From: an uncultured Victivallales bacterium
GTDB lineage: Bacteria > Verrucomicrobiota > Lentisphaeria > Victivallales > UBA1829
Direction: 5' to 3'
DNA: 64,000 bases
Assembly (NCBI GenBank): GCA_944391115.1
Contig: CALXSJ010000013.1
Coordinates: 1-64,000 of the forward strand
The notes under the pieces are model-generated. The model worked only from the letters and a program-made list of their open reading frames with translations. It had not been told where the DNA came from and made no database searches. Positions 51,066 through 59,967 of this stretch are shown in pieces. The translations under genes were made by a program, and so were the position numbers. How positions within the stretch are numbered: position 1 is the stretch's first letter; the number at the start of each line of letters is the position of its first letter.

Positions 51066-51899
51066 GTGAGCATCTATAAAGAGACATTTTTTCCTATGCC
51101 GATGCCCCACCCGGATGCACCGCTGCAGATTCTGCTTGCGGGGATCACCCATCCGGATCCCTCCTACCGGATCGTCAGGAACTCCCCGGGCAATCTCTAC
51201 GTCCTGGAGTATGTGATCCGCGGGAAAGGACACCTGCGCTGGGGAGACAAATATTACACGCCGGCGGAGGGCGACGTTTACCTGCTTCAGCCGCCCCTTC
51301 CTCATGAGTATCATTCGGACTCCGCCGATCCCTGGGAAAAAATCTGGTTCAATCTGAGCGGTCCGCTGATGAATGCCTTGTGCGACGCCTACCGTCTGCG
51401 CGGCGTTGTGTATTTTCACAATTTCCGGATTGAAAAGGAATTCCTGAATGCCGCAGACATTCTCCGGCGTCATCAGAACGACCTCCCGACAGAATTTCCG
51501 CTGGCCGTTCACCGTATTCTCGCCGCGATCGACCGCCGGCGCTCCACACATCCGGAAGCAGGAAAAAGCCCGGAGGGAATCCGCCTGAAAGAATACCTTG
51601 ACATGAACTGGGAGAAAAACATATCGCTGGAAAAACTTGCGAAACTGATCCGGAAATCCGTGCCGCAGACGCTGCGCATCTTTCAGAAGGACTGGAACTG
51701 CTCGCCTTACGCCTATCTGCAGGAACAGCGTTCCTTTCTGGCAAGACAGTATCTTGAAAATTCGGACTGCCCGGTCAAAGTGCTGGCAGCCATGCTCGGA
51801 TTCAAAGACGAATTCTATTTTTCAAACTGGTTCAAGGGAAAAAACGGAGTCGCACCCGCCATCTACCGGAAAACATTCAGGAAAAAACACGGGACATGA
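51066..51899 (+). CDS. AraC-family regulator next to the GH2 remnant
   Basis: This protein of about 277 residues has an N-terminal cupin sensor (LYVLEYVIRGKGHLRWGDKY, QPPLPHEYHSD) and a C-terminal AraC domain (LEKLAKLIRKSVPQTLRIFQ; VKVLAAMLGFKDEFYFSNWF). The GTG at 51066 is preferred because GAGGG lies 8 bases upstream. ATGs at 51051 and 51060 are possible, and one at 51009 is unlikely because it overlaps a TATAAT box. It is divergent from the decayed GH2 gene and intact itself, so it may have other targets or be next to decay. Confidence 0.85.
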   Translation: MSIYKETFFPMPMPHPDAPLQILLAGITHPDPSYRIVRNSPGNLYVLEYVIRGKGHLRWGDKYYTPAEGDVYLLQPPLPHEYHSDSADPWEKIWFNLSGPLMNALCDAYRLRGVVYFHNFRIEKEFLNAADILRRHQNDLPTEFPLAVHRILAAIDRRRSTHPEAGKSPEGIRLKEYLDMNWEKNISLEKLAKLIRKSVPQTLRIFQKDWNCSPYAYLQEQRSFLARQYLENSDCPVKVLAAMLGFKDEFYFSNWFKGKNGVAPAIYRKTFRKKHGT

Positions 51900-51962
51900 C
51901 CGCACATGCTCCGTACGGCAGACCCCGGCATGATCGCCTTCCGGAAAACGTCTTCGGATTCC

Positions 51963-53909
51963 TCAGTAGCGGAAATAATCCTCCGCATCATCCACATTTT
52001 CAGTTTCCGCCTCCGTGCGGGGCGGCCGCGAAGCCAGATAATCTGTGAACGGCGTTTCGCCAATCGTCAGCTTCACAAGCTGGACCTTCGCTTTTTCACA
52101 GAAATTCCGCAGATGCGCAAGATTTTCATCCGAAGCGGAATCCGTGGCAATCACAATCTTTTCAAATGGATGTTCCGCATAAATCTGTTCCACCTGGTCC
52201 ACGCCGCCAAAAACCTTGAATCCGTAAACCCGCAGTCCGTATAATCCAGGATCGTCATCCATGATGCCGATCACGGATTCGGCAAAAGCTTTACGGTTCG
52301 CACAGAAAAGATAGCTGATATAAACACGGCAGTTCAGCCCGCCGCCGTAAATCATGATCCGCTGGATTTTTGAAGGCTCCTGATACTGCAGATACAGTTT
52401 CCGGAACAGGAAGCCCTCTCCGTAGTGAACCAGAAAACGCTCGAAGCAGATGAAAGTCAGATTCTGCAGGGCGAAGAGAAGGCATCCACCGAGGAAACGG
52501 CGCGGACTGACATGCTCCAGAATCAGCATGTCCGCATAGCAGTAGTAATAAAGCAGCATGCAGGAAAACGCCGATCCGATCAGAAGCGTCAGCGCAAGAT
52601 GCCAGTAGTTGTTCAAACCGGCCCGCAGCCAGTAAATCCTGTAGACTCCGGAACAGCAGAGCACCAGAAATACCGGCACGACGGCATACAGGAAAAAGGA
52701 GAGATTCTGAAAACTGCCGACAAGAATGATGAAGGTAATCAGAAAGGAAAGACTGATCAGGAAGAAATCAATAAAGGGATGAATCATGTTGACCAGAATT
52801 CCCTGTCTCGGCTTTGCCAGACCGCGCTGAATCAGCAGGGCCGAGTCGTAGATTTCAACGATGGCAAGCTGGCGGATCATGATGAGAATGGCGATCACAA
52901 GCGTCACATAGGCGACGGCCGGCATGGAGTCGCGCACGGTGAGAAACAAAAGAGCGATCGCGGAAAAAACACATGCCATCAGATACATCATGAATGCCGT
53001 GGTTGTCTGCTTTTTCGTCTGGCGGAGCAGGCGGTGGTGCAGATGATCCTGATCCCCGTCCATGATGCCTCCCGATTCCGGATTCAAAAGTTTCCGGGTG
53101 CTGCGCCGCCAAATGGCCAGAACGACGTCGAACAGTGGCACCCCGACCGCGAGAATCGGCAGCAGAAGGGAGGTCGCCGTTACAACTTTGTCAATTGTGG
53201 AAAGGCCGATAATGGCAAAAATCAATCCCAGGAAAGTGCTTCCCGTATCCCCGAGAAAAATACGCGCGGGATAGAAATTGTAACGCAGAAAGCCCAGACA
53301 GGCGCCGGCGAGAATCAGCATGCAGATCGCCTCGGGAGTCGGTCCCCCCACAAAGATGAACCAGATCGCCATGCAGCCGGCGGAAACCACGGCAAGACCG
53401 GAGGCAAGACCGTCCAGTCCGTCAATCAGGTTGAATGCATTGATGATGACAATCACCCAGATGAACTGGAACAAAAGGGAAAGGTAACCGGATATTTCCC
53501 ATCCGAAAATGGAATATTTCTGTTTTTCCCCCGTGTACCAGATAATCAGAACAACCAGGAACTGAACCAGCAGTTTCTGCCAGGACTTCAGTTCCCGCCT
53601 GTCGTCAATCAGGCCGAGACCGCATAAAACGACAGCCGGCCAGAACAGGCGCCAGAACAGCGGCAGCACCGCCTCCGTGCTCCGGACTCCGAATCCATAC
53701 AGAGCCAGAGTCAGGAAAAAAGACAGAATCACGGCGACTCCGCCGCCCCTGGGAACCGGTTTCTTGTGAATGTGCCGTCCCCCGGGACGGTCGACATACC
53801 CCAAACGAGGCAGAATCCGGATGCAGGCATAGGTAAAGATCAGCGACAGGAACACCGCCAGCATCGGATAAATGAAAACACCCGCATAATTTTCAAAAAA
53901 AGCCAACAT
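51963..53909 (-). CDS. WecA-like glycosyl-1-phosphate transferase fused to a nucleotide-binding domain
   Basis: The first 320 or so of 648 residues match MraY/WecA polyprenyl-phosphate transferases: about ten helices, GLGLIDDRRELKSW, NAFNLIDGLDGLASG, RIFLGDTGSTFLG and HLHHRLL. Residues about 330-500 are further membrane helices. The last 130 hold a Rossmann-like motif (IQRIMIYGGGLNCRVYISYL; GIMDDDPGLYGLRVYGFKVFGG) as in the N-terminal part of WbpM/CapD-type sugar dehydratases. The fusion probably starts O-antigen or capsule synthesis and adds a regulatory or sugar-nucleotide domain that lacks the rest of the dehydratase. Confidence 0.9.
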   Translation of the reverse strand: MLAFFENYAGVFIYPMLAVFLSLIFTYACIRILPRLGYVDRPGGRHIHKKPVPRGGGVAVILSFFLTLALYGFGVRSTEAVLPLFWRLFWPAVVLCGLGLIDDRRELKSWQKLLVQFLVVLIIWYTGEKQKYSIFGWEISGYLSLLFQFIWVIVIINAFNLIDGLDGLASGLAVVSAGCMAIWFIFVGGPTPEAICMLILAGACLGFLRYNFYPARIFLGDTGSTFLGLIFAIIGLSTIDKVVTATSLLLPILAVGVPLFDVVLAIWRRSTRKLLNPESGGIMDGDQDHLHHRLLRQTKKQTTTAFMMYLMACVFSAIALLFLTVRDSMPAVAYVTLVIAILIMIRQLAIVEIYDSALLIQRGLAKPRQGILVNMIHPFIDFFLISLSFLITFIILVGSFQNLSFFLYAVVPVFLVLCCSGVYRIYWLRAGLNNYWHLALTLLIGSAFSCMLLYYYCYADMLILEHVSPRRFLGGCLLFALQNLTFICFERFLVHYGEGFLFRKLYLQYQEPSKIQRIMIYGGGLNCRVYISYLFCANRKAFAESVIGIMDDDPGLYGLRVYGFKVFGGVDQVEQIYAEHPFEKIVIATDSASDENLAHLRNFCEKAKVQLVKLTIGETPFTDYLASRPPRTEAETENVDDAEDYFRY

Positions 53910-53954
53910 GATTCAAACTCCATCCCATCCTTGGAGCAAAACAGCCCCGCTATA

Positions 53955-53983
53955 AAGATACCGCCATCTGTCCTGTTATTCAA
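53955..53983 (-). promoter_or_regulatory. Promoter of the WecA-fusion gene
   Basis: On the minus strand TTGAAT (53983-53978), 17-base spacer, TATCTT (53960-53955). Confidence 0.6.
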
Positions 53984-54022
53984 ACTGAAAAGCGGAAAAA
54001 CAGGCCATTTTGCAGAAGCAGG

Positions 54023-55783
54023 TCAGCGTTCCGGCTTTGTTCTGGAAATTTCCTCAAGGACAAGGGCATTGGCATTAGGTTTGAATCGCTCGCTGTCACG
54101 CGTGTAAAGCCTGCCGCGGAAAAATGCGTTTTCCGTCGGAAGCGACTGAAACTCAGCCAGCAGCGGCGACTTTCTGGACACATAAACGAAAACAGGCGTC
54201 TTCGCTCCCTGCGGACGAAGTTCGAACGCCGCATAATCCGGTGATGCAATCCCCATATCCGCAAGCAGGTAATCCCCCGTCTCCACGGGGACCGTGCCTT
54301 CGATATAGACATTTTTGCCGTCAAACGAACGCGTTCCGTCGAGCATCGCTCCGCTGACAAGCGCCGGACGATCCGGCATCAGCGGCGACATCAGCATCAG
54401 AAGCCCCCATGCGATGCAGCTCGCCAGCAGCGCCGCGAGCGCGCCGATCTTGAACCACTGGAAGAACCCCACATGCGTATGAGAACGTTTTTCCAGCATG
54501 CCGAGGGCAACGATGTTCGCCGTGCTGCCGATCATCGTGATGTTTCCGCCGAAGCATGCGCCGAAAAGCAGCGCCCACCAGAGCGGCAGATCCTTTGCGC
54601 TCGCGGAAAGCTGCTCGATCACCGGACAGAAGGCCGCAACGAAAATCACATTGTCCACAAATGCCGAGCCGATCGCGGTAACCGCAAGAATGAAGGGAAC
54701 GAGAACCGCGTGGCTGGAGCCGCAGACGCTGGAAAAATAATCCGCCATGATCTGATCCACGTGAGTGTGCTCAAGCGTCCCCGCGATGGCAAAGAGAAGC
54801 ATGAAAAAGAGCAGAGTCCACCAGTCCACTTCCCGTTCGACATAATGCCGGGCACGGTCGCGCCGCAGGATCATGACAATCCCGGAACAGACCAGGGGGG
54901 CGATCAGCAGAACGCTGTTTTTACCGATGCCGAGCCAGGTTTCGAGCTGATGATGCATGGAGATCGCGCAAATCGTGACAAGAATCAGGGCAAGCCCCTG
55001 TTTATAAGGGACCTCCACAACGGGAGCCAGCGAGAGATTGCGCGAGAGCCGCTCCTTCAGGCTGACATCAAACTGCGCAAGCTCCTTCCGGAAGTACCAG
55101 ATGGTCAGCAGGATGGTTGCCAGAAGCGCCAGAAGCATGATCGGGAAAGCGTAGCACATGAAGTCTCCGAATGTCAATCCGCCTTTGGTGCCGATGTAAA
55201 TGCCGACCGGATTTCCCATCATGGTTCCGGCGCTTCCGACGTTGGTGCACAGGACGCAGATCAGAATGTAAGGCACGGGATTGAGCTTGAGACGGTCGCA
55301 GACCTGAAACACCAGCGTTGCAATGAAAATGATGGACGTCACCTCGTCCACCGCGCAGGCGAGAAGCGCGGAAGCCGCCGCCGTGACAGCAATGAATTTC
55401 ATGCCGGAAATATTCGGCATGGAGACGATCAGCTGCACGATCCAGGTGAAGAAACCGAGATCGCGCAGCGCTCCGACGATAATCATCATCCCGACAAGGA
55501 AGAGAATCACTTCCAGCGCGGAAGACTGCACAAACGTAGCGATATCCAGGGAGTTGGAACAGATCAGAACGGAAAGCCCGAGAAAGGCGATCGCCAGACG
55601 GATGTTCCAGAACAGCAGGGTGCCGAGAATAATCGCCAGAAATACGGCGACGGCGGTCGCCTGATGGACTTCAAACACGGTTTTCCCGCAGAGAACGCCG
55701 ACGCCTGCGCTGACGGCAATGAGGATTCCGATCCGTTTTATCATGGCTCCGGTAGTCAGTTGGGACGATCCTTCTTCGTGCAT
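54023..55783 (-). CDS. SLC13/ArsB-type anion or Na+/H+ transporter
   Basis: This 586-residue membrane protein has about 11-12 helices arranged as two inverted halves: the first with AVDEVTSIIFIATLVF and GSAGTMMGNPVGIY, the second with GSAFVDNVIFVAAFCPVIEQL and GNITMIGSTANIVALGML. This pattern belongs to the ion-transporter superfamily of SLC13 anion permeases, ArsB and NhaD. The last 110 residues are a soluble beta-rich tail (NVYIEGTVPVETGDYLLADMG), unusual for the family. It lies 55 bases after a PTS-IIA/CBS gene in the same operon, suggesting that protein regulates transport. Confidence 0.87.
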   Translation of the reverse strand: MHEEGSSQLTTGAMIKRIGILIAVSAGVGVLCGKTVFEVHQATAVAVFLAIILGTLLFWNIRLAIAFLGLSVLICSNSLDIATFVQSSALEVILFLVGMMIIVGALRDLGFFTWIVQLIVSMPNISGMKFIAVTAAASALLACAVDEVTSIIFIATLVFQVCDRLKLNPVPYILICVLCTNVGSAGTMMGNPVGIYIGTKGGLTFGDFMCYAFPIMLLALLATILLTIWYFRKELAQFDVSLKERLSRNLSLAPVVEVPYKQGLALILVTICAISMHHQLETWLGIGKNSVLLIAPLVCSGIVMILRRDRARHYVEREVDWWTLLFFMLLFAIAGTLEHTHVDQIMADYFSSVCGSSHAVLVPFILAVTAIGSAFVDNVIFVAAFCPVIEQLSASAKDLPLWWALLFGACFGGNITMIGSTANIVALGMLEKRSHTHVGFFQWFKIGALAALLASCIAWGLLMLMSPLMPDRPALVSGAMLDGTRSFDGKNVYIEGTVPVETGDYLLADMGIASPDYAAFELRPQGAKTPVFVYVSRKSPLLAEFQSLPTENAFFRGRLYTRDSERFKPNANALVLEEISRTKPER

Positions 55784-55838
55784 ATTCCGTAACTCCTGTC
55801 TGGTTGAATCTGGTTGCCTGTTCAGCGGGGAAAGGGGA

Positions 55839-56765
55839 TTATTCCCAGAAAAGCTTGGCGCAGAAATCCTTCAGCTCGACGACGCCCGCCAGGCGGTTCG
55901 CATCATCCACGACAAGCAGTTTCGGGAGCTTGTTCATCAGAAACTGTTTTGCCAGCTGAACCGCGGGGATGTCCTCATTCACGGTAATGAACTCTTCGCG
56001 CATAAAGTCCGCGACCTTGGTTTCATCGGCCGTCTGCAGAACCTCGGAAAACGGCTGGAAACGGTAAACGGAGGAAAGATCATCCATCCAGAGAATGTGC
56101 TCCGGCAGGCTGAACTTCAGGAGATCGGCCAGGGATACGACGCCCCGGAGCTCGCGCGTGCCGTCGATGACCGGGATTTCATCCGCATTGTTCGTGGCAA
56201 ACACCTTGATCGCCTCGCCGAGCGTATTGTTCTCCAGCAGCGTAACGGGGGTCCGGATCATCACGTCCCGCGCACGCAGAAACTGCGGGATCTCGACCGG
56301 AGAGGACGTAAAGTAATTCAGCACGGCTTTCGGATTCGCCAGCGAAGCGACCTCCTGGACCACCCTGGGATCCATGAAATCCTTGGCCAGCGCCGCAAGC
56401 ACCTGCAGATGCAGACCGGGATCATCCGGCGGCGTCAGGACAAGAATCACGATATTGACCCGCGGGGTTCCGGGAACGGCGAAATCAATCCCCTTCGTTG
56501 AAGTCGCCATGGCGACAAGCAGACGGTCGACATGTTCGGAGCGGGCATGCGGAACAGCAAGCCCGGACGCGATGACAGTCGGCATGCGTTTTTCCCGGAG
56601 CATCACTTCCTCGATAATTTCCTGTGCATTAAGTCCGGCGGTGTTGCGGGCGAGAAGCCGTGCCAGTTCGGCGATGACCTCGGACGCCGTTTCAAACTTT
56701 GTTCCGCTGATGATGTTGCCTTCGGCGAGAAAGTTGTAAAAATGAGGGTTGACCTGAACATTCAT
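55839..56765 (-). CDS. PTS EIIA (fructose/nitrogen type) fused to a CBS pair
   Basis: Residues 1-150 of this 308-residue protein form a PTS EIIA-2 domain with the phosphorylatable His73 in IASGLAVPHAR. Two CBS motifs follow from about 165 (ARDVMIRTPVTLLENNTLG; EIPVIDGTRELRGVVSLADLL) to the end (PKLLVVDDANRLAGVVELKDF), a typical adenine-nucleotide sensor. No sugar-transporting PTS subunits are nearby. The domain mix and the transporter gene 55 bases downstream suggest a regulator that ties ion or anion transport to phosphate flow and energy charge. Confidence 0.9.
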   Translation of the reverse strand: MNVQVNPHFYNFLAEGNIISGTKFETASEVIAELARLLARNTAGLNAQEIIEEVMLREKRMPTVIASGLAVPHARSEHVDRLLVAMATSTKGIDFAVPGTPRVNIVILVLTPPDDPGLHLQVLAALAKDFMDPRVVQEVASLANPKAVLNYFTSSPVEIPQFLRARDVMIRTPVTLLENNTLGEAIKVFATNNADEIPVIDGTRELRGVVSLADLLKFSLPEHILWMDDLSSVYRFQPFSEVLQTADETKVADFMREEFITVNEDIPAVQLAKQFLMNKLPKLLVVDDANRLAGVVELKDFCAKLFWE

Positions 56766-56806
56766 CTGGACTCTCCCGGGTTGTTTTTCTTGCAGAATCT
56801 TAATGT

Positions 56807-56834
56807 ATCATAATGTCCGCTTTTTGAAAATCAA
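56807..56834 (-). promoter_or_regulatory. Promoter of the PTS-IIA/CBS-transporter operon
   Basis: On the minus strand TTGATT (56834-56829), 16-base spacer, TATGAT (56812-56807). Confidence 0.6.
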
Positions 56835-57035
56835 GCGGATTCCCGCTGAAAAACCGGAAAAACTTGACCGTTCCCGCAGCAGCCGGACAACGGGATTTTC
56901 CGTGGAGGCCGGGCAGACAAACCAAGGCGGAAAAACAAAAAAAAAGAAAGATTACCAACTTGTAATCTTGATGCAATATTCCGGCAATGAAGAACGATTA
57001 TAATATCAGGACAAAAACAAGGAGTGGCTGGTATC

Positions 57036-57212
57036 ATGAATGAAAATACCCCGAAAGATGTTGCAATTCACGAAAACACCTGGATGAAGTTTCTGCTGTG
57101 GGCGGCAAAGTTCGCCGGTTCGAATTCATCCGCAACAGGCATGGGAACCGCGGACTGGGTCGGCATGACGAGCACTCAGTCGCAGCTGAATTCCCTGGGA
57201 GGGAGGATCTGA
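57036..57212 (+). CDS. Small protein upstream of the GT2 synthase
   Basis: This 58-residue protein of unknown function has a Lys-flanked hydrophobic helix (WMKFLLWAAKFAG, residues 16-28) that may dip into the membrane, followed by a Ser/Thr/Gly-rich tail. AAGGAG lies 11 bases before the ATG, and a TATAAT box at 56999-57004 lies upstream without a clear -35. It ends 5 bases before the glycosyltransferase start, so the two are co-translated. A role as a small partner or regulator of the synthase is an inference from position. Confidence 0.6.
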   Translation: MNENTPKDVAIHENTWMKFLLWAAKFAGSNSSATGMGTADWVGMTSTQSQLNSLGGRI

Positions 57213-57217
57213 GTCTT

Positions 57218-58651
57218 ATGGAGAGGGAGAACACCTGCAAAAACGGAGCATGGCTGAAATACCTGACGCTCGCCACTTTGATCCTCGGCACTGCCGCCGC
57301 CGTCATCGGCATGAACACGGATCAGCTTCTCGCTGTCCTGAACAGCCAGTGGGTTCCGAGCGGATTCCTCGGATTCCTGCTTCTTTTCGGAACTCTTTAC
57401 AATCTGGTGACGGTGATCCTCGGCACCCTGTTCTACCGCGAGAAACCGATGCTCTCCGATGAACAGCTTCCAAGCTGCACGGTGATTGTGCCCGCCTACA
57501 ATGAAGGCAAGGCGGTCACCATCGCGCTTGAAAGCATTCTGGCAAGCGACTATCCGCCGGAAAAACTCGAAATCATCGCGATCGACGACGGAAGCCGGGA
57601 CGACACATGGAGCTGGATCGCCCGCGCGGCGGCCGCCTCCAACGGCAGGATCCGCGGCGTCAAGCTGGAACAGAACCGCGGGAAACGTCATGCGATTCAG
57701 TATGGAACGAAACTTTCCACAAAAGATGTCATCATCACGGTGGACAGCGATTCCGTTGTGGAACCGGATTCGATCCGGCGTCTGAACAGTCCCTTCATCG
57801 ATCCCGCGGTCGGCGCGGTTGCGGGATCCGTCAAGGTGTCCAATCTTTCCGACGGCGTGCTCCCGCGCATGATGGATGCCCATTACGCATTCAGCTGCTG
57901 CGTGCTCCGCGCGGCGAACAGCGTGCTCCGCACGGTGGTCTGCACGCCGGGGGCATTGAGCGCCTACCGCCGTTCCGCGCTGCTGGAATTCCTGGACGCC
58001 TGGGCGAACCAGACTTTCTGCGGCCGGCCCGCGGGCATCGGCGAAGACCGCGCCCTGACAACGTTCATGCTCCGCAACCGCTGGCATGTCCTGTATCAGC
58101 GCGGGGCGGTGGTCCATACGGAAATGCCCTCGAAATATCAGGCGACCTACCGGATGATGCTCCGCTGGGAACGCGGAAACATCCGGGAAATGCTCTCCAC
58201 TTACGAATTCGCATTCCGCCGTTTCGACTGGTTCCATCTGGCGATTCAGCTGAACCTGATTTTCCAGACATACATCTTCATCCAGTCCCTGCTCTTTGTC
58301 CCGTTTGTCGCAGCCGCGATGGTGGCAGCTCCGGTTTTCTGGTTCCAGAGCACCTTCCTTCTGACAATTCTCTGGACGGCCCTGCCCGCTCTCTGCTACT
58401 ATCTCATGAGCGGCGGAACCGGATGGATCTGGACCTTCACCTACACCTTTTTCCGAACCTTCTTCCTGTTCTGGATTTCCCCCTACAGCCTGCTCACCGT
58501 ACGCAATTCCGGCTGGCTGACCCGCGGGAAGGCCGAAGAGGCGAAAAGAGCCGCCAAGGAACGCTTCCAGCAGCTCTCCGGTCCCGCGGCAATCTTCGGG
58601 AAGGAAGTGGCGGGCCAGCAGGCTCCGGCAGCTCACGTTTACTTCAAATGA
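57218..58651 (+). CDS. GT2 processive glycosyltransferase (hyaluronan/poly-GlcNAc synthase-like)
   Basis: This 477-residue membrane enzyme has two N-terminal helices, a GT-A domain with VIVPAYNEGKAV, IDDGSRDDTW, TVDSDSVVEPDSI (DxD-like) and GEDRALTTFML, the product-binding QATYRMMLRWERGN (R-W, with a Q-x-x-R-W relative), then four or more C-terminal helices. Such synthases polymerise and extrude beta-linked polysaccharides for capsule or matrix. The sugar cannot be told. GGGAGG lies about 12 bases upstream, rather far, in keeping with coupling to the small protein. A strong terminator follows. Confidence 0.9.
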   Translation: MERENTCKNGAWLKYLTLATLILGTAAAVIGMNTDQLLAVLNSQWVPSGFLGFLLLFGTLYNLVTVILGTLFYREKPMLSDEQLPSCTVIVPAYNEGKAVTIALESILASDYPPEKLEIIAIDDGSRDDTWSWIARAAAASNGRIRGVKLEQNRGKRHAIQYGTKLSTKDVIITVDSDSVVEPDSIRRLNSPFIDPAVGAVAGSVKVSNLSDGVLPRMMDAHYAFSCCVLRAANSVLRTVVCTPGALSAYRRSALLEFLDAWANQTFCGRPAGIGEDRALTTFMLRNRWHVLYQRGAVVHTEMPSKYQATYRMMLRWERGNIREMLSTYEFAFRRFDWFHLAIQLNLIFQTYIFIQSLLFVPFVAAAMVAAPVFWFQSTFLLTILWTALPALCYYLMSGGTGWIWTFTYTFFRTFFLFWISPYSLLTVRNSGWLTRGKAEEAKRAAKERFQQLSGPAAIFGKEVAGQQAPAAHVYFK

Positions 58652-58686
58652 TCCGGCTGCCATCCGGCATTTCAGCATGAGCCTGG

Positions 58687-58722
58687 AAACCTCCGGCGGA
58701 TATTTTCCGCCGGAGGTTTTTT
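58687..58722 (+). terminator. Intrinsic terminator of the GT2 operon
   Basis: A 14-bp perfect stem (58687-58700 with 58706-58719) encloses a 5-base loop and is followed by a T run to 58722. Confidence 0.9.
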
Positions 58723-58765
58723 CATTTCAAGGGAAAAACGGGAAAGAGAGGCGGTTGTTCCGTTT

Positions 58766-59302
58766 TCAAACGTCTGCCGCCCGGAAGGAAAATTCACAGC
58801 CGCAAAAATTCTGCCGGTAGAATCCATAGTGCTTCGAAAGTTCAATCGAACGCTTGAATCCGTCCTTCTTCTTGAAATCCCACGGTTCGAATCCGGAGAA
58901 GGCGCCGCCGACCTCAAAGATCAGACGGGAATTTTTATGAGGGCTGACGGTCAGCGTCGTGGCAAAATTCATCCCGAACTCTTCCGCCCTTGCCGCCGCA
59001 CGGCCGAGAGAAAAGGAGAAACATGCCCGGCAGCGGCGGCCGCCTTCCGGCTGGACGGCATAATCCGCCACCCTGGAAACGGAGCGAAGCCATGCGGCAT
59101 GATCGTATTCATCGACCAGAAGTTCCAGGCTGTGGATTTCCGCCAGACGCCGCACATGAAACAGCCGTTTTTCAAATTCCTCTTCCGTATGGATATTGGA
59201 ATTCGAAAAAAAAAGGACAATGTCCCGCTCCGATTCCAGCAGACGTTCCACACAGGCGGAGGCGCATGGGGCGCAGCAGACATGAAGCAGCAGTTTTTTC
59301 AT
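58766..59302 (-). CDS. queH: Epoxyqueuosine reductase QueH
   Basis: This 178-residue protein matches QueH: LLLHVCCAPCASACVERL at the start, FFSNSNIHTEEEF, a second Cys pair in GRRCRACFSF, and KKDGFKRSIELSKHYGFYRQNFCGC at the end (motifs in order). It reduces epoxyqueuosine to queuosine in tRNA and replaces QueG. It lies 18 bases after the wbuC gene in one operon. Together with mnmG it shows that wobble-base modification is encoded here. Confidence 0.95.
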   Translation of the reverse strand: MKKLLLHVCCAPCASACVERLLESERDIVLFFSNSNIHTEEEFEKRLFHVRRLAEIHSLELLVDEYDHAAWLRSVSRVADYAVQPEGGRRCRACFSFSLGRAAARAEEFGMNFATTLTVSPHKNSRLIFEVGGAFSGFEPWDFKKKDGFKRSIELSKHYGFYRQNFCGCEFSFRAADV

Positions 59303-59320
59303 GGAAACGGCCTGCCGAAT

Positions 59321-59737
59321 TTACGCGGGGAGAACTCCGTCGAAAGGAGCGGAATCCGCCGGAGAAATCGGCACATAGGGGCCTTTCTTCACTTCAAAAG
59401 CGACGGTTCCCGGTTCGCGGGACACAAAATGATGCCAGACGCCTTCCGGAATTTCAAGCAGGGGAATGTCGCCTCCGGGCGTCATGCGGTATGTTCCTGT
59501 AACGGTCCCGGCATCATCATAGGTGTAGACGTCAATCGCGCCTTTCAGGATGAAAAGGAGTTCCCATTTGTCCTTGTGCCGGTGCGGATGAATCACGGTA
59601 TCCGGCTCTGCGGCAACGCACAGACGGTGAATACCCTCCTCCAGGGATTCATGCAGATTGAAATGCGAACGCCGGCGCGACGACTCCCGGGCAAGTTTTG
59701 TCAGTTCCGCCATTTTTCCGGAATCAATGATCTTCAT
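59321..59737 (-). CDS. WbuC-family cupin metalloprotein
   Basis: This 138-residue single-cupin protein has RRRSHFNLHES, IHPHRHKDKWELLFILKG (metal ligands His-x-His and Glu), EIPEGVWHHF (last His) and the family end VAFEVKKGPYVPISPADSAPF. WbuC proteins occur in O-antigen clusters and elsewhere; the reaction is not established. The start is preceded by a weak AAGGATAAGC site, and the promoter lies at 59770-59798. It is the first gene of an operon with queH. Confidence 0.9.
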   Translation of the reverse strand: MKIIDSGKMAELTKLARESSRRRSHFNLHESLEEGIHRLCVAAEPDTVIHPHRHKDKWELLFILKGAIDVYTYDDAGTVTGTYRMTPGGDIPLLEIPEGVWHHFVSREPGTVAFEVKKGPYVPISPADSAPFDGVLPA

Positions 59738-59769
59738 AAGCTTATCCTTTCCCTGTAAAATTCTGCAGC

Positions 59770-59798
59770 AAGATACATCCGCCTCACAGATTTTTCAA
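59770..59798 (-). promoter_or_regulatory. Promoter of the wbuC-queH operon
   Basis: On the minus strand TTGAAA (59798-59793), 17-base spacer, TATCTT (59775-59770). Confidence 0.62.
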
Positions 59799-59889
59799 GA
59801 AGATTTGCCATTCTCTCCGGAATGCACCTCCGTGTTTCCGCAATTTTCATAAAAAAAGTAGAAAAGCCGAATTATTTCATCGGCGGCAA

Positions 59890-59918
59890 TTGGCATTTTC
59901 AGGAAAAGATGCTATATT
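59890..59918 (+). promoter_or_regulatory. Promoter of copA
   Basis: TTGGCA (59890-59895), 17-base spacer, TATATT (59913-59918). It overlaps the longest upstream frame and so supports a start at 59968. Confidence 0.68.
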
Positions 59919-59967
59919 TTACAGCTTTGCAAAAATGCGGAAGGCGGGGAAGGATTCGTGTGAAGAT

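Noticed and set aside
58878-58898. tRNA-like GGTTCGAATCC sequence
   Set aside because: It lies inside the queH coding region and encodes conserved residues. No acceptor stem or anticodon arm can be formed around it.
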